DNA of 64,000 nt from Megaustenia siamemsis (GCA_032433765.1 JAVIAB010000092.1:67651666-67715665), one strand, 5' to 3'; positions 11,691 to 23,700 are shown, counted from the stretch's first letter. A program made the numbers and translations. The notes: generated by a model not told the origin, from the sequence alone.

Positions 11691-11814
11691 TATATATGTT
11701 GGAGAGAGGGTAGGGGATAAGTCAGCGAGTGATATTTCTCGCTGCTATCACCTGCCACCCACAACCCAGGGATAATAGTAATTTTATTTCTCCATCTTGC
11801 CCCGATGGAAACCG

Positions 11815-12120
11815 TTAGGTTTTTTAATTAAACAACGATTATGAAATCCACAAGACAACTGCTAACCACTACGCTACTAACACTCAAGTATAAATGGGAT
11901 CTAATTTTGAGTGGAGGAGGGATACAATTAAATCCAGGAAATACCAACAAATAAATAGTAAAGCCGAGCAAAGCTTCTTTCTGGACACGCAATAGTACCA
12001 GGCTTAAAGGGCAGACTTCAACCAGAAACATTTAGCTCCACAGTGAAGTTCAGTAAAAATTTAAAAAAAACCTTAATTCTATTAGAACATCTGGAGTAGT
12101 TCCTCCCATAACGATCGAAC
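11815..12120 (+). pseudogene. CR1/Jockey-like LINE ORF2 N-terminal fragment
   Basis: Plus-strand frame 11895-11942 reads WDLILSGGGIQLNPGN. This resembles the LLLSGDIxxNPGP segment found at the start of many CR1- and L2-type ORF2 proteins, which is related to the 2A oligopeptide DxExNPGP. Here the aspartate and final proline are changed to Gly and Asn. The frame is open upstream for about 20 codons and stops soon after. No endonuclease domain follows, so only the 5' end of such an element may be present. Recognition rests on one motif. Confidence 0.35.
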
Positions 12121-12150
12121 TAGCACGTGTAAAGCGAGTTTTTTAGCGTC

Positions 12151-12990
12151 ACTATCTATCTATTGACCTTTCGAGCCGTAACCGGCCCATAGGGCGTAGA
12201 CCAAGATACACCTTCTCCTATATGAATTTTTGTTCTAGCAGTTTTCTTTTAAAGATATTTTATCAAATCTCGCCATCTGTCTCTGTTCTGTGCAAGCAGT
12301 TCTATCTCAGTGAGGGAGCCGATTCCTGCTGCTCTTGCCTCTCTCATCAATGTTCTTCTCAGTGTCTCCCTGGGTCTTCCTCTTTTTCTTTTACCTGACG
12401 TTTCCCATATGAGGGCTTGCTTTGCTATTCGATTATTATCTCTTCTCATCACATGTCCAACGTATGACCATCGTCTTTTCTTTATTACTGAAGATATTAG
12501 TGGTTGATTGGCGATTTCTCTAATTTCCTCGTTTGTTTTGAATTCGTTCCATTCTATACCAAGTATTTTCCTTAGACATTTATTTTCGAATGCGTTCAAC
12601 TTTGTTTCTATATCTCTTGTTGTTTTCCAGCTTTCACACGCATACGTAAGGGTTGATAGTACATTTGATTTGAATAGCCTAAGTTTTGTGTTTGTGCTAA
12701 TGAGTTTTGATTTCCACAACTTTTCAAGGCTTCTGAAAGACATTGCTGCTTTAGCCAGTCTGATTCTAATTTCTTTGCCCGTATCCCCTTCTCGATCAAT
12801 GTGACTTCCAAGATAGATAAAGTGATCGATCTCTTCTACTGCTTTGTTTTCCATGTATATTTTGTCACTTGTTGGAATTAAACTTTTCATGACTTTAGTC
12901 TTTTCATGATTGACCTCAAGCCCAATTTTGCTGGCTATTGATGATAGTTCATTTGTGTTTTCCTGCATCGTTTTATCTGACTGCTGATGA
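12151..12990 (-). mobile_element. LINE-B copy 1 (5'-truncated)
   Basis: The minus-strand element ends at the left in a 3' UTR shared by four copies in the window (GGGCCGGTTACGGCTCGAAA followed by a TAGA tail). It is the longest LINE-B fragment here and carries a 239-codon open frame. The 5' end near 12990 is less certain because the target duplication could not be identified. Confidence 0.85.
12249..12968 (-). pseudogene. LINE-B reverse transcriptase C-terminal part (239 codons)
   Basis: This is the end of an APE/RT-type LINE protein that would copy its own RNA at a nicked target site. Visible in order: palm motif D-like EVNHEKTKVM (residues 18-27), motif E IYLGSHID (51-58), thumb block LTYACESW (107-114), RKILGIEW (133-140), GHVMRRD (171-177) and a basic GKRKRGRPRETLRRT stretch. 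The catalytic YADD and everything N-terminal are absent because the insertion is 5'-truncated. The first Met is simply the first in the open frame, not a biological start. The frame is intact to its stop just before the 3' UTR, suggesting moderate age. Domain order fits RTE-related clades; the exact clade is inferred. Confidence 0.85.
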
Positions 12991-13489
12991 TGTCAGTTAA
13001 AGTGGTTGTTCCAAAGAATATGGACTTACAATGTTGAAATCATATTCCCTAATTGTTCTTTTATGTCAGTGATTGTAATTCTACATATTTTGTGGAGTCG
13101 TGCAGTTTTAAGATTACTTCTTGTGTTCGTCCAGCGAAATATTTTCTTACTTTCTCTGTTCTGGCACTCGCATTGTCATAGAACTTCATATAATTATCTT
13201 TATCATCGTTGAACGTTTCTCTTATGAGCCTTTCATTCTTTCATTACGTTCCTGTTTTTTTTTTTCAACTATTATTATATCACTGATTTGAAACACATTC
13301 CCCATTGCTATTTTAAATACTCACCACATTATAAAATGTTGTGTTTTATTTAAAGGATGTTGTTTCCTTTTTTAACCTTCACAAAATATTTCACTATCAT
13401 TCCACATCTTAATTTTTTTCCACCCTCTACTCAGCTTTTTTTTTTTTTTAAATTTCCAAGATAGTTGTATGTATATATATACTACTTGC
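12991..13489. other. Unassigned sequence between LINE relics
   Basis: T-rich on the plus strand, with poly-T runs at 13250-13266 and 13437-13450. No motif recognised on either strand. It could be part of the inverted LINE-E segment, but I cannot show that. Confidence 0.4.
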
Positions 13490-13640
13490 ATTTATTCATG
13501 GTGGCCCACAGTGCTTCATGCCAAACTCTGTTAAATACTTTTTGAAAGTCATTAAAGACATGGTTCACCATGGTTGTTGCTGTTGAAGATTTTTTTTTTT
13601 CAAAAAGTCTACAAATTGTCAATCTTTCTGATACTTTCTG
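13490..13640 (-). mobile_element. LINE-E fragment in inverted orientation
   Basis: The minus strand reads NHVFNDFQKVFNRVWHEALW and then ATMNKCK. This is RT motif A in the FxKAFDRVWHEALW form. The plus strand immediately to the right encodes the homologous segment of the same LINE type (NHVFIELKKEFDMTNFESLW), so the two halves meet head to head. Confidence 0.7.
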
Positions 13641-14906
13641 AAGAATATTTTCAACATCAGCAGGAGCTGAATCATGTGTTTATTGAACTTAAAAAAGAGT
13701 TTGACATGACGAACTTTGAGTCACTATGGATAAATACAACATCAACTAACGGATAACCAAGACTATAAAACAACTTTGCGAACACTACAAATGTACAGTG
13801 TCTGCAGATGGTATATTGGGCAATTGGTTTCCTACGTCCGCAGGAGTGCGACAAGGTTGCTTACTCTCTCTGACATCATTAAACGTTTTTCTTGAAAGAA
13901 TCATGACAGATGACCTTAAAAATCATCTCGGGGCTGCCAGCATTGGAGGCAGAACAATTGACAATCTACGTTTTGCGATTGATAAAGAACTGGACTGGTT
14001 GGTGGTACATCAGAGCTCGAAGAACTCGTGGAACGCCTAGATAGCACGGAAAGAGCTTACGGGTCCGACAAAACCAAATTTATGACAAACAAGACACTAT
14101 GCAATTGAAGAACAATACGCATAAATGGAGAATATCTCGACGAGGTTAGCAGATTCAAACATCTGGGTTCTATTGTCACCGACGAAGGATCAAGACCTGC
14201 ATACTATCTAGAATAGCATAAACGATGGTAGCCATTACAAGACTCATCCATATATGGAAAAGAAAAAATATCTCCCTAACGTGCTGAAGTCGGATGTGTT
14301 GGGTCAAAAGATGCAAATATCACAGTTATACTGCAAACCACAAAACAACGCAGACACGCCTACTTAACGTCCTTTTAAAAGCGGATGACGAAGAGGTGTA
14401 CTCCTTTAGTACAAGCAAGCAAACATCTCCCTAACAACGAACATTACGACTTTATTACCAGCAGTAGTTACATCTGTATTTATGTATGTCTGTGAAAAGT
14501 GGACACTCACTGCTGATCTCCAAAGAAAAATAGAAGCCTTGGAGATGAAATTATATAGAAAGATATTACACATATCATATGGAGAACATATCACCAATGA
14601 AGTAGTGCGCGAAAGAATCCAACAATCCACTGGAACAATAAAAGACATATTGTCACTAGCAAAAGAGCGGAAACTGACCTGATATGGATACCTCACACGG
14701 TCACAGGTATAACAAAAACCAATCTGCAAGGCACAGAACCAGGCATCAGATGACAAATGAAAAGATTGGAGGTTAACATCAGAGAATGGACGGGAATATC
14801 TTTTGTTGTATCGCTCTAAATCGCGACGATTGGACGCAAATTGTGAAAATGTCAACTGTGGTACCCCGACGACCGATAAGGTTACGGGATAATTGATTGA
14901 TTGATG
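13617..14906 (+). mobile_element. LINE-E relic (RT to 3' end), interrupted
   Basis: The order of RT features is preserved across several frameshifts: motif A region (13676-13740); GNWFPTSAGVRQGCLLS, motif B, at 13822-13873; a decayed motif C where FADD became FAID (13972-13983); motif E-like SRFKHLGSIV near 14150-14180; then VCEKWTLTADLQRKIEALEM (14489-14548) and HITNEVVRERIQQSTG. It ends with a TTGATTGATTGATG tail at about 14906. A 144-base insert (14281-14424) splits it. The protein is dead: the motif C aspartate is lost and stops intervene. Confidence 0.85.
14281..14424 (+). mobile_element. 144-bp short insertion inside LINE-E
   Basis: Flanked by an exact 11-base target duplication ATCTCCCTAAC (14270-14280 and 14425-14435). 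Removing it brings the LINE-E frame back together around KNISLT and LPAVVTSVFMYVCEKW. It has no coding capacity, no obvious terminal inverted repeat and no Pol III boxes. Its ends match the sequence at 7376-7480. Confidence 0.8.
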
Positions 14907-15543
14907 TGCAAGCTGTAATAGGTGTCCCTTTTCAGCTCGATTAATTCGACTTCTTTCAGGCTTGCCTATCATAAGCTTCAAACTGAGTGTGAAAGGGGTA
15001 CATTGTCCTTAATACTATAGCAACCCTCAAACTGATTATGTACAAAAAGTTGCATCTTTACTTGTATATCCCATCTTGATTATACCATCTTGAACTACAG
15101 CACATCGTTATATTGTGTGTCAGTATGTCTGTGTTTGAGTATATGTAGATTACAGGACGAAAGCGTCTTAGGTTATCGCAAACAAACAAAAAGGTAAAAC
15201 AGTTATGTAAAAATGTAAATATAAATGTCGAAATTACAAAGTCATATTCTACTTTACACATGCGAATAATTCTCGTGGCAAGAATCTCTATGTGAAGGAT
15301 CGTGACTATACTTTAGACATACCGCGTTTTTTTTTTTTTAAATTCTGTAATAAATGGTATTCTTGTCTCTTCAATATATGGAGATACTTTTAAGTCATGT
15401 ACTGTATTTAAAAAAAAAAAACGCCTGTTTAACTTACGCAAACGTTATTTTATTCCTTTGTGTTAATATTTACTTCTTCACCTATATTCATTCTATATTC
15501 CTATATTCTATTCTATATTCATAAGGTAATTTATATATATCTC

Positions 15544-15607
<64 letters not shown>

Positions 15608-16614
15608 AGATTACCAACATTATATAAACTCAAACAAATTCAACTGTACAATATGTGGAAAGTGTTATTCTCTGTAAGTAGCATTTAATTTATGCCAAAG
15701 TTTGACGGAATTTGCAAATGCAGAGCGGACGTGTTCAATAATTAGCATTATTTAAAAAAATGACGTGCTTAAAAAGATCAAAACGATAAAGAAATGTGAC
15801 ATCATTAACCATTTATTTAATGCTAAAACATGTCACATTAACAAAAATTGTTCGGCCAACACGTTCTAAAATTTCCAATACATTTTTAGTTCATCTGTTA
15901 CTGGTGAAATATGGTTGTTTCTGTAGTGTTGAGGTTAGGGTGCTCGCCTCATCTTTGGAAAGTATTCGTTTCCAAACACACGTGCAACTATCAAGTTCAT
16001 TGCTTCTATTTCTACAATTAGATGAATTCGAGTGTCTAGTCCTATAGAACGGAGGATAAAGTAGATCGCATGTTCAAATTGAACGCGTAAACGAACCTTT
16101 GACATTTGAACATCGAACAGAGCAGCAGTATATGTATACAAATCGTCCAAATACCACATTAAATTTTAAATTATAGAACTTATATCATAACACAAATGAT
16201 ATAAACTCAATTTAATTAAATTGCCTCCAGCTGAATGTAGGGGTTAGGTGAGAGGGTATCCCTCGATGCTGCTGCCTCTACCCAATTTGTACTAAGCTGT
16301 GATGTGTGTAATCAGGAAAAAGGTTGAACTACTATCAGACACTAATCGACTATGATTATAGTACTGTATTCCAGAACAAGCGAGCCATATTGCGCCTACA
16401 CACCCGTCCCAGCACTTTTCATCTGGAGCTCGCAGTTTCCTCAGTCAATTCAGACCGTTGCTTTTTAATTCACGAACGTTCCAATCACCATAATGAAACC
16501 CGCACAATCCCATCAAACTAGCGCTATAGCAATTACGTTTGCATTCCCTGTTATCTCCGATATTTTTTTTCCTTTTCTTCATCATTCATTTCCTTAAAGG
16601 ACTATATACCACAA
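14907..16614. other. Unassigned sequence with an (AT)n tract
   Basis: An (AT)n tract of about 55 bases lies at 15546-15602. Short ORFs at 15796-16159 on both strands have no recognisable domain. Nothing else recognised. Confidence 0.55.
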
Positions 16615-16766
16615 GTAATAATAATTATCATCATTCAGTTCGTCCCTGTTTGAACTTGGCTCCAATGACAGCTACTCTGTGAAGTTTCTCTGCTCTGCAC
16701 AAGGTGTCCAGCTTCTGAAGCAGTAAATCCAAGTTCGTTTGTAATATGTTGAACCCACCTTCTTCA

Positions 16767-16844
<78 letters not shown>

Positions 16845-17700
16845 CCTGGAACTATGCCCTCCATAATTATCTTCTCATGCTATTATATCGATGTATATGT
16901 CAAAATAGTTCATTATCCTGGGTTGCATGTTCTTTATCAACCTGTTTTTTTTAATGTTAAGTTCTTGCAAAACTTATATATTTACTCTTTTCTCATTCCA
17001 TGATATTCTTAGTGCTTTTATGTGACACTTGCAATCAAAGCCACTTATGTATTTTTCGCATATCAGTCGTTGTCCACGTCTCACAGCCATGTATTGTTCC
17101 GGGAAAAATAGTGGCTCTTAAAAGTCTAACTTTTCTTGCTTAATCAGATCCTTGTCATAAGTTTTGATTGTTTTAATTTAATTTATAGCTGCATTCAGAT
17201 ATGTGGAGTACCCGTTTAGTCCCTCGATCAGAGATACGTGAAGCTGTGGGTGCAGCCGAAGATTATTACAAGTATTGATCTCCACTCTAAGATGATAGAT
17301 AGTTTAATTTGGTTTAGTCGGCGGATCGTCCTCATAGCGCGACGAACATGTCAATAAGTGCTCAGATCTCCTCCCCAGTATGTCCCTCAGTTTGTGGAGA
17401 CTGATGACTACAGTTCTGAGTTGATTTGTTATTCGTCTGTTAACCCGCGCAGAGCTCCATTCTGGGATTCTCAAAGTTGCCTTCGCCGAGTTTACCAGTG
17501 CCCCTGCCTCACAACACCACGTGCTTTAAAGGTATCTTCAGTCAAGAGTTCTCTAGCAACCTGTTCCTTATCTCAGCCTTTGCGGTACAACAAAACGTCA
17601 TCAGCGTAAGGCAGTGTCCTCCGTAGATCCGCAGTTGGTTTACCCGTTATTCTCACACTGTAGGTCTTGAAACATGATGGAGTCTGAGTTGAGTACTTTT
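16615..17700 (-). mobile_element. LINE-G RT relic
   Basis: The minus strand carries an RT motif C, LPYADDVLLYRKG, at about 17615-17575, preceded by GKPTADLRRT. Downstream, near 17130-17075, a HGCETWTT-like thumb motif corresponds to the YGCESW of other LINEs. The 3' end reads LDTLCRAEKLHRVAVIGAKF (about 16710-16650) and finishes in a TGATGATAATTATT tail. A (TC)n tract at 16768-16839 has expanded inside it. Stops and shifts occur throughout. Confidence 0.75.
16768..16839. repeat. (TC)n microsatellite
   Basis: About 36 uninterrupted TC dinucleotides within the LINE-G relic. The short ORF over it is a by-product of the repeat. Confidence 0.97.
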
Positions 17701-17966
17701 CCCTACTGCTTCAGGACGAACCATAACTTCCTCTATATTCGAAGTATGTGAACAGTTCCAGCTTCAATATTTTAACTAAGAATCGTTTCATATATCTTTA
17801 CCCCACGTACTGAAAGAGATGGAACATTCATTGGACTGCCATTGGAACGGTGAAAGTGATAGTGTTAATCAATAACACGCAGCAACACTTGTGCATAAGC
17901 TAGCACGGATATCTCTCCCTGTGACACATGCAACACCTAAAAGAATATAATGTTCATATCGTCTAG

Positions 17967-18263
17967 CAGTACCCGACTGGACTACCGACGATGGACAACC
18001 CGTGTTCGATTCACGCTGGAAGCAGTGTGAATTGTATTCGTGGTTGGAAAGAAAAAAATACCCCCACGGTTGACCCAGCCGTTGGCAGAAATGGGTACCA
18101 GGGTATTACCCTGGGAAGGTGAGGAATGTCGCCTCGCATCTGAGTTTCGATGCTTGAGGCGACACGATACAGAAATCTCCGAACATTTCTGGATAGGCGG
18201 CCGAGCACATATGGGTGGAAACTCGCGTGCTAAGACGCCGGTTCAAGTCTCGCACTTTACCTT
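17967..18263 (+). mobile_element. SINE-2 copy a
   Basis: Flanked by an exact 10-base target duplication TATCGTCTAG (17957-17966 and 18264-18273). The head includes a B-box-like GTGTTCGATTCAC. The body holds GAAATGGGTACCAGG, GAATGTCGCCTCGCAT, GAGTTTCGATGCTTGA and a distal GCTAAGACGCCGGTTCAAGT. It ends CACTTTACCTTTA. The same body is found inverted at 20074-20417. An internal A box is not clear, because the 5' end may be slightly truncated. Confidence 0.85.
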
Positions 18264-18385
18264 TATCGTCTAGTTGATTGCACAACTTTCTTTCTTTCCT
18301 GTCTCAATTGCCCTTAGGCGTCGAGGGGAGATAAGGTTCACGGTTTCTTACACTTCTATCGGTCTCTTCTGTTGTTATTTAAAAA

Positions 18386-18632
18386 AGTAAACTAAAGAGC
18401 CCAGTCACGCCAAGTGGTGTATATGGGATATGGTGTTAGTTATCATAATTTTTATAGACCTTCGGCACATGATTTTGGGGTAATGTAGTAGGTATTACGT
18501 ACGTGCCGCTTTACCTTCCCATAAAAATTATGTGGTACACATTTAATGCTGGGTGAACCTGGAAGCTGTCGATCAAATGGCTCTTGTCCTTTGTAGTCCA
18601 GTTCACTAACCACTGAACTATCGCAGCTCCCC
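18386..18632 (-). mobile_element. SINE-1 copy c
   Basis: Full-length inverted copy. The minus strand begins GGGGAGCTGCGATAGTTCAGTGG and ends with the GTGACTGGG...TTTACTT tail at the left. It is more diverged than copies d to i. The flanks CTTCTGTTGTTAT and CTTCTGCTATTAT look like a mutated target duplication. Confidence 0.88.
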
Positions 18633-18679
18633 TTCTGCTATTATAGCTCCGATTATATATAATATTCCTTTTATCCACC

Positions 18680-18985
18680 TTTTTTCTTAGTTGGCCTCTT
18701 GGTCTGATATTCTCGTATCGTTAGTCGGTATCTCGCTGTATTCGATTTAGTTCTTTATGTCCTTTCACATGACCTAACTACTTGATCTGTTGTCGCTTTA
18801 TGAATTCAATAAATGGTTTCGTTCCCATTCCTTTTTCTTAACTTCATTTCTGATCTTATATCTAAGGTTGTTTCCTGTCATGCGTCTGACATATAATTTC
18901 TGAGGTAATTATATTTCTAATAGTTCTGGAGTCTAACTTATATGTCTGGCACCAGTAGCACAACTGCATTATCTGTTTCAGGTTT
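18680..18985 (-). mobile_element. LINE-C/D-like thumb-domain relic
   Basis: Minus-strand pieces such as MKLRKRNGNETIY and HKATTDQVVRSCERT align in order with VGTKPCQEYIEQQQLKWFGH of LINE-C (36250-36340). Multiple stops and shifts. Only the C-terminal half of the thumb region is visible. Confidence 0.5.
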
Positions 18986-20073
18986 TGTCAACCGGGCGGT
19001 CATCCCTCGGTGCACCATAGTACTGTGACCATAGTAGTTTGTGGATCCACGGGGTCGACAGGTAAAAAATAGAGCTAATCGGGAGAGAGAGGTGGGGTGG
19101 GGGGGCGAAAATCAAGAGACTCTGGATACCGATGTGTTTAAAATGTGACACTCAGAGACCACTTTTTCGCGGCACCTATAAGAGAATCACACACATCGGA
19201 AGTACTTGGTGGACTTCAAAAGTGACCATCCTCGATGGAAGGATGGTCTTTGATGTCTGCTGCAATATTAATTCTACTACTTCTCTCCCTTCCCCCTTTC
19301 AAGATCACTGCCTACCTTAGCTATCCCCTTTTCTTTCGTTTTTGCAAGATGCGTTGACGAACTTCAAAAGAGTATAAAATAAGCTTTCATGTTTGCCAGT
19401 CAGAATATTAAAGATTGAAGCTTTTCTCAGGCCTTTCGTGGCTGTTGTGTTTAATCTTTAAGCGTTGTAAAAATCAATTATGATCGACTTAACCCCTGCA
19501 TTATGAATATATACAACACATAGTATAATATATTTTGTAAATAGAAAATGGATTGATAGCATTATGCACTTAAATGTAGATAGATAAAATAAGATAGATA
19601 AGATAAGACAGACAGACAGATAGGACAGATAGATAGACAGACAGACAGACAGATAGATAGATAAGACAGATAGATAAGACAGACAGACAGGCAGGCAGAC
19701 AGACAGTGACAGAAAAACAGATAATTGTATAAGTTTTGCAATTGCATAATTTTTCATCGTTTTTGTTTGAGAAGTTATAATGCTATTTTATTTATGAAAA
19801 GTGATTTTTATAATTTTTCAGCTGCAAACATACGTGCAATTTGTTTCAATTTTCCCCATTCCCATTACATAATTAATCTTTGCTATGGATTGATCCCGTC
19901 ACTAACCGCAAGACCCCGCAAAAACCATGTGCTCAATTTGTAATCTTACACTTTCAAATGAAAGTATGCGATCATGATAGTGAGACCAAAAGCATTTGGA
20001 AACGCCCCATACGACGAGGATAAACTACTGGAATATTTTCGTGCGTGGCTATAAATTATGAAGTTTGGTATAC
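18986..20073. other. Unassigned sequence around a GATA/GACA tract
   Basis: Apart from the tetranucleotide tract at 19576-19710, annotated separately, I see only short ORFs (62-99 codons), and those on the minus strand over the tract are repeat artefacts. Confidence 0.55.
19576..19710. repeat. Mixed (GATA)n/(GACA)n microsatellite
   Basis: Alternating GATA, GACA, GGCA and ATAAGACA units over about 135 bases. This composition is known from Bkm-type repeats in many eukaryotes. Confidence 0.93.
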
Positions 20074-20417
20074 GGTAAAGGTAAAGTACCAGACTTGAAT
20101 CGGCGTCTTAGCACGTGAGTTTTCACCCAAATGTTTTCGGCCGCCTTTCCAGAAGTGTTTGGAGACTTCTGTAGAGTGTAGCTTCAAGCATCGAAACTCA
20201 CGATGCGAGGCGGCATTCCTAACCTTCCCAGAGTGTTAACCTGGTACCCATTTCTGCCAGCGGTTGGGTCGACTTCGGGGAGATTTTTCTTCCAACCACG
20301 AGTACAACTCACACTGATTCCAGCGGGAATGGAAAACAGATTGACCGAATGTCGATAGCCCAGTCGAGTGGTTTTCCCAACATGGCAACCGAGCGCCCCC
20401 CCCCCTCCCACCATTAC
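20074..20417 (-). mobile_element. SINE-2 copy b
   Basis: The minus strand reproduces SINE-2 copy a in order: TCAGTGTGAGTTGTACTCGT, GAAATGGGTACCAGG, AATGCCGCCTCGCAT, TTTCGATGCTTGA, GCTAAGACGCCGATTCAAGT, ending GGTACTTTACCTTTACCG. The 5' head extends to about 20417, near a C-rich run, and is diverged. The target duplication is not clear. Confidence 0.82.
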
Positions 20418-20638
20418 CTACGGTGACAAAACTCATTTATGTTTGTACACAAATCTACAAATTTTTATGACAAAGGTTTAATCGTTTCTTACGAAATGTC
20501 AAAATTGATATCGAAAGAAAGAAAACCATGCAGAACAATAGGGGAATCCTTGATGTTGCTAGTTGAATATATTGTTATTATAACCGTCACATTTTAAGCA
20601 TACCAATCTATGTAACTGTTTTGTGCATATTACATTAC

Positions 20639-20639
<1 letters not shown>

Positions 20640-20712
<73 letters not shown>

Positions 20713-20717
20713 TATAA
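20640..20717. repeat. (AT)n microsatellite
   Basis: About 33 uninterrupted TA dinucleotides followed by a short imperfect extension. Confidence 0.97.
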
Positions 20718-23700
20718 TACCAACCACCACGTCATTTGTTGAAGAGATAAACAGCTGAGCCCGAAGATAACTTCAACATTTAGTAAACTTAAACATAGAG
20801 CAAGGGCCAACACCAAATTAACACTCAGGACTATCATTTTAATTTATCAAAGTTGTGTGCTTGGTACACTTTTAAATAGATCATAAACTTAGACTACCAA
20901 GGGATGGGCTTAAGAAAGGTTAAACTGTTTTAATGTCCGTTGCATTCGCAAAATAATGAACTTCAAATGGCAGGACAAAATAACCATCACTAATGTCTTG
21001 GAACGAGCTAAACTCCCACCGATCATGGCAAGGGGACTACGGTAGAAAAAATGCTAAGAAACGCTGATTTTTTTCACTGCTACTCATTATACTTTTGAAT
21101 TTATTAAATTATTATAATAAAAAGTTCTTTACGTACATACTTTCAATCTCTGTTACCTCTCAGGTTCGATAATAAAATTTTGCCCAAGCGGATGCTTCAT
21201 AGTGCACCTCATGCATGACCAGTGCGGGTTGACGCTGTTTCACTGATTCATCGTCCACTAAGATTATTACCTTCTCCCTTTGTCCCTGAGTACAAATTGT
21301 ATCTGAGAAATGTCTATATATAGTTATGATCGCGTTACGTGTAAAAACTAGTTGCATACTGTTTACTAATTTCAGCGCTCATGAAACCCAAACTCTTTTC
21401 CTTCTAAGGTTACTACTGACTCTACTAACACTTTAAGAGCTAAATATGGACAGCCTGATATTGAAATAACTTAGTATTGTATGTCAACACTATAAGTGAG
21501 CGTTTATGTGCGTGCGTGCGTTCGCACATGCAATATATATTTATTTATCCTTATGAGATGTCTCCACGTTCGTTAAAAGAGATCTCCAACATAATCGTCT
21601 CTTGCACTGACGATGAACTTCATCCAAAAGAGCTAGTATCCATCATCATCATCTAATCGAGTGTGTTGAATACCAAACAGTACGCTGAAATTCAGATTTC
21701 TATTCACAGCAATATTCTTGCTCCCTGTCCGACTTCTAAGAGCTTCTCACGTGACCGATGCTCAGTTTGACCTCTCTTCTCGATCTATGCGGATCGTGAT
21801 GTTTGACAAGTTCATGACGGTAAAATTATTCACCTTCGCTGTCTTTCTCATATCATAGTTTGTCGATTTAGTATATTGCTTTTATACATCAATATTAAAA
21901 TTAAAATTGTTATGGTACATAAAAAAGAAACCTTCACTCATTAACTTTTTCTTTAAAAAAAATCAAGACCCAATAGAATAATCATAGATAAACTCATAAA
22001 TAGTTCGCTATAGTAATGGTATTTTTGTTTTCTTATCACTGTGTGTGTTAGTGCCTGCCTGCGTGTGTGTGTGTGTGTGTGTGTGTGCAAAGGGCAGGGG
22101 TCAGGACGCATCTGTAAAGCGCCTATATATTCATCTAAATTGCAAAATTAGAAACAAATTTATGACAGTTTTTAAATATTGAATATTACTTTCGCTTTAG
22201 GCCATTAAGAAGATTGTTGACTGCGACAAAAGCTCTCTTTGAATTCTAAACTCAGTTGATCTTACGCAGGGAAATATCGAATTAATTACACGAGGTGTCT
22301 TCGATAGTAATTACTTTCATGTATTTATCTATTTCCTTAAACATTGACGATTATATTTTCAAAAACCGATATTTTCATCGAAAATTCCATTCCAAGTATT
22401 GCCTGTTAACATTTAATTGTTATTTATAACAACCGAATGTCAATTGCATGCAAACAGTGAAGTATTTAATAGTCAGTTAACCATCAGGTAAGCCAAGATT
22501 TTGGATAGGGCCCAACAATAAGTAAATCAAGAGTTTAATGTTATGTTCCTTGTCGGTGTCAGTGACACTACTCGCAATAAATCCATTTGTTTACTTCAGT
22601 GACAGATCACGTGAAACAAGCTGGAATTTCTTTTTCATTCATTTTATCAAAGAGACATTTGGGTTCCCAAAATAGTGAAAGCGTGTCAGAAGTGTACCTA
22701 GTTCCTTCTTTCCCCTTTTGATCCACTCAAACAATTGAACAGGTTGACAGTTTGCAGCTAAGAAAAATTGGTACGAGGGTTCGGCATATTGACATTATGG
22801 AGATAGACACTGAAAGCAAAAGTGTCAGTGTTACCACCAGTGATGCCATTATGGTGCCATGAAAGACCACAAAACAAGTACATTGAGCTGCAAGGAAGCA
22901 AATTCGAAAAGTGTAAGAACAACAACAAACAATTACTTTAAAACTGCAGACAGGATAAACGACATGAGAAGTTCATTTCACAAGATGATTTGTTAGAGCC
23001 GACGTTACTACGAGCGAGGCAACCTCCAACGCATTTGACCACATTCAGCTAGAAGAGAAAAGAATACACCATGTTGATTTGCACAGATCAATGCATTAAA
23101 TATTATGTTACAGTGATCAGAAATAATTCAACAGGTGAACTTATGCTTTTCCTGTAACTGGAAGATTTTATTTTTTAAACATTCCGTTGCATTCTCTCAA
23201 ATGTGATCAAAAGTGCCAGTCGTTGGTGACACTAATTACTTACGCATCAAATTTAACAACTAATGCTCACGTGTATATATATATATTATAATAATAATTT
23301 CATTTAAAACAAAAACTATTTTAACTATTTAAAAAAAAACTAATTACCTTTCTTGTAGCTGACATTTTTCGTACACTACAAGCGTGTTTCCTTGATTTAA
23401 ACTGAATGCGAATTTTAAGATGTTTCCTAAGTTGAAGTCTTTCCTAAGTTAGAGAGCAGCCACGAGGAAACTGAATATTTTATTGAGAAAGCTATATGGT
23501 GGAGCTGGAGTCAGATTAAATGTATCTCTAGCACTTGTCAGACAGACTATGATAACTTTTTAGATACCAACACAATAACAGCTAGATCGATGTTAGGATT
23601 GAGGGAGCTAGAGGAGAGGGCAAGAGAAGGAGGGGGAGAGAAGGAGATGGTGAGTAGACGAAGAAGACAGGAGGAGGCAAAGAAGAAGACCGGAAAAGAA

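Noticed and set aside
14406..14981. 191-codon minus-strand ORF
   Set aside because: Antisense to the LINE-E coding relic on the plus strand, whose RT motifs explain the sequence.
15925..16030. tRNA-like head (GAGGTTAGGGTGCTCGCC)
   Set aside because: Weak A-box resemblance only, with no convincing B box, second copy or target duplication.
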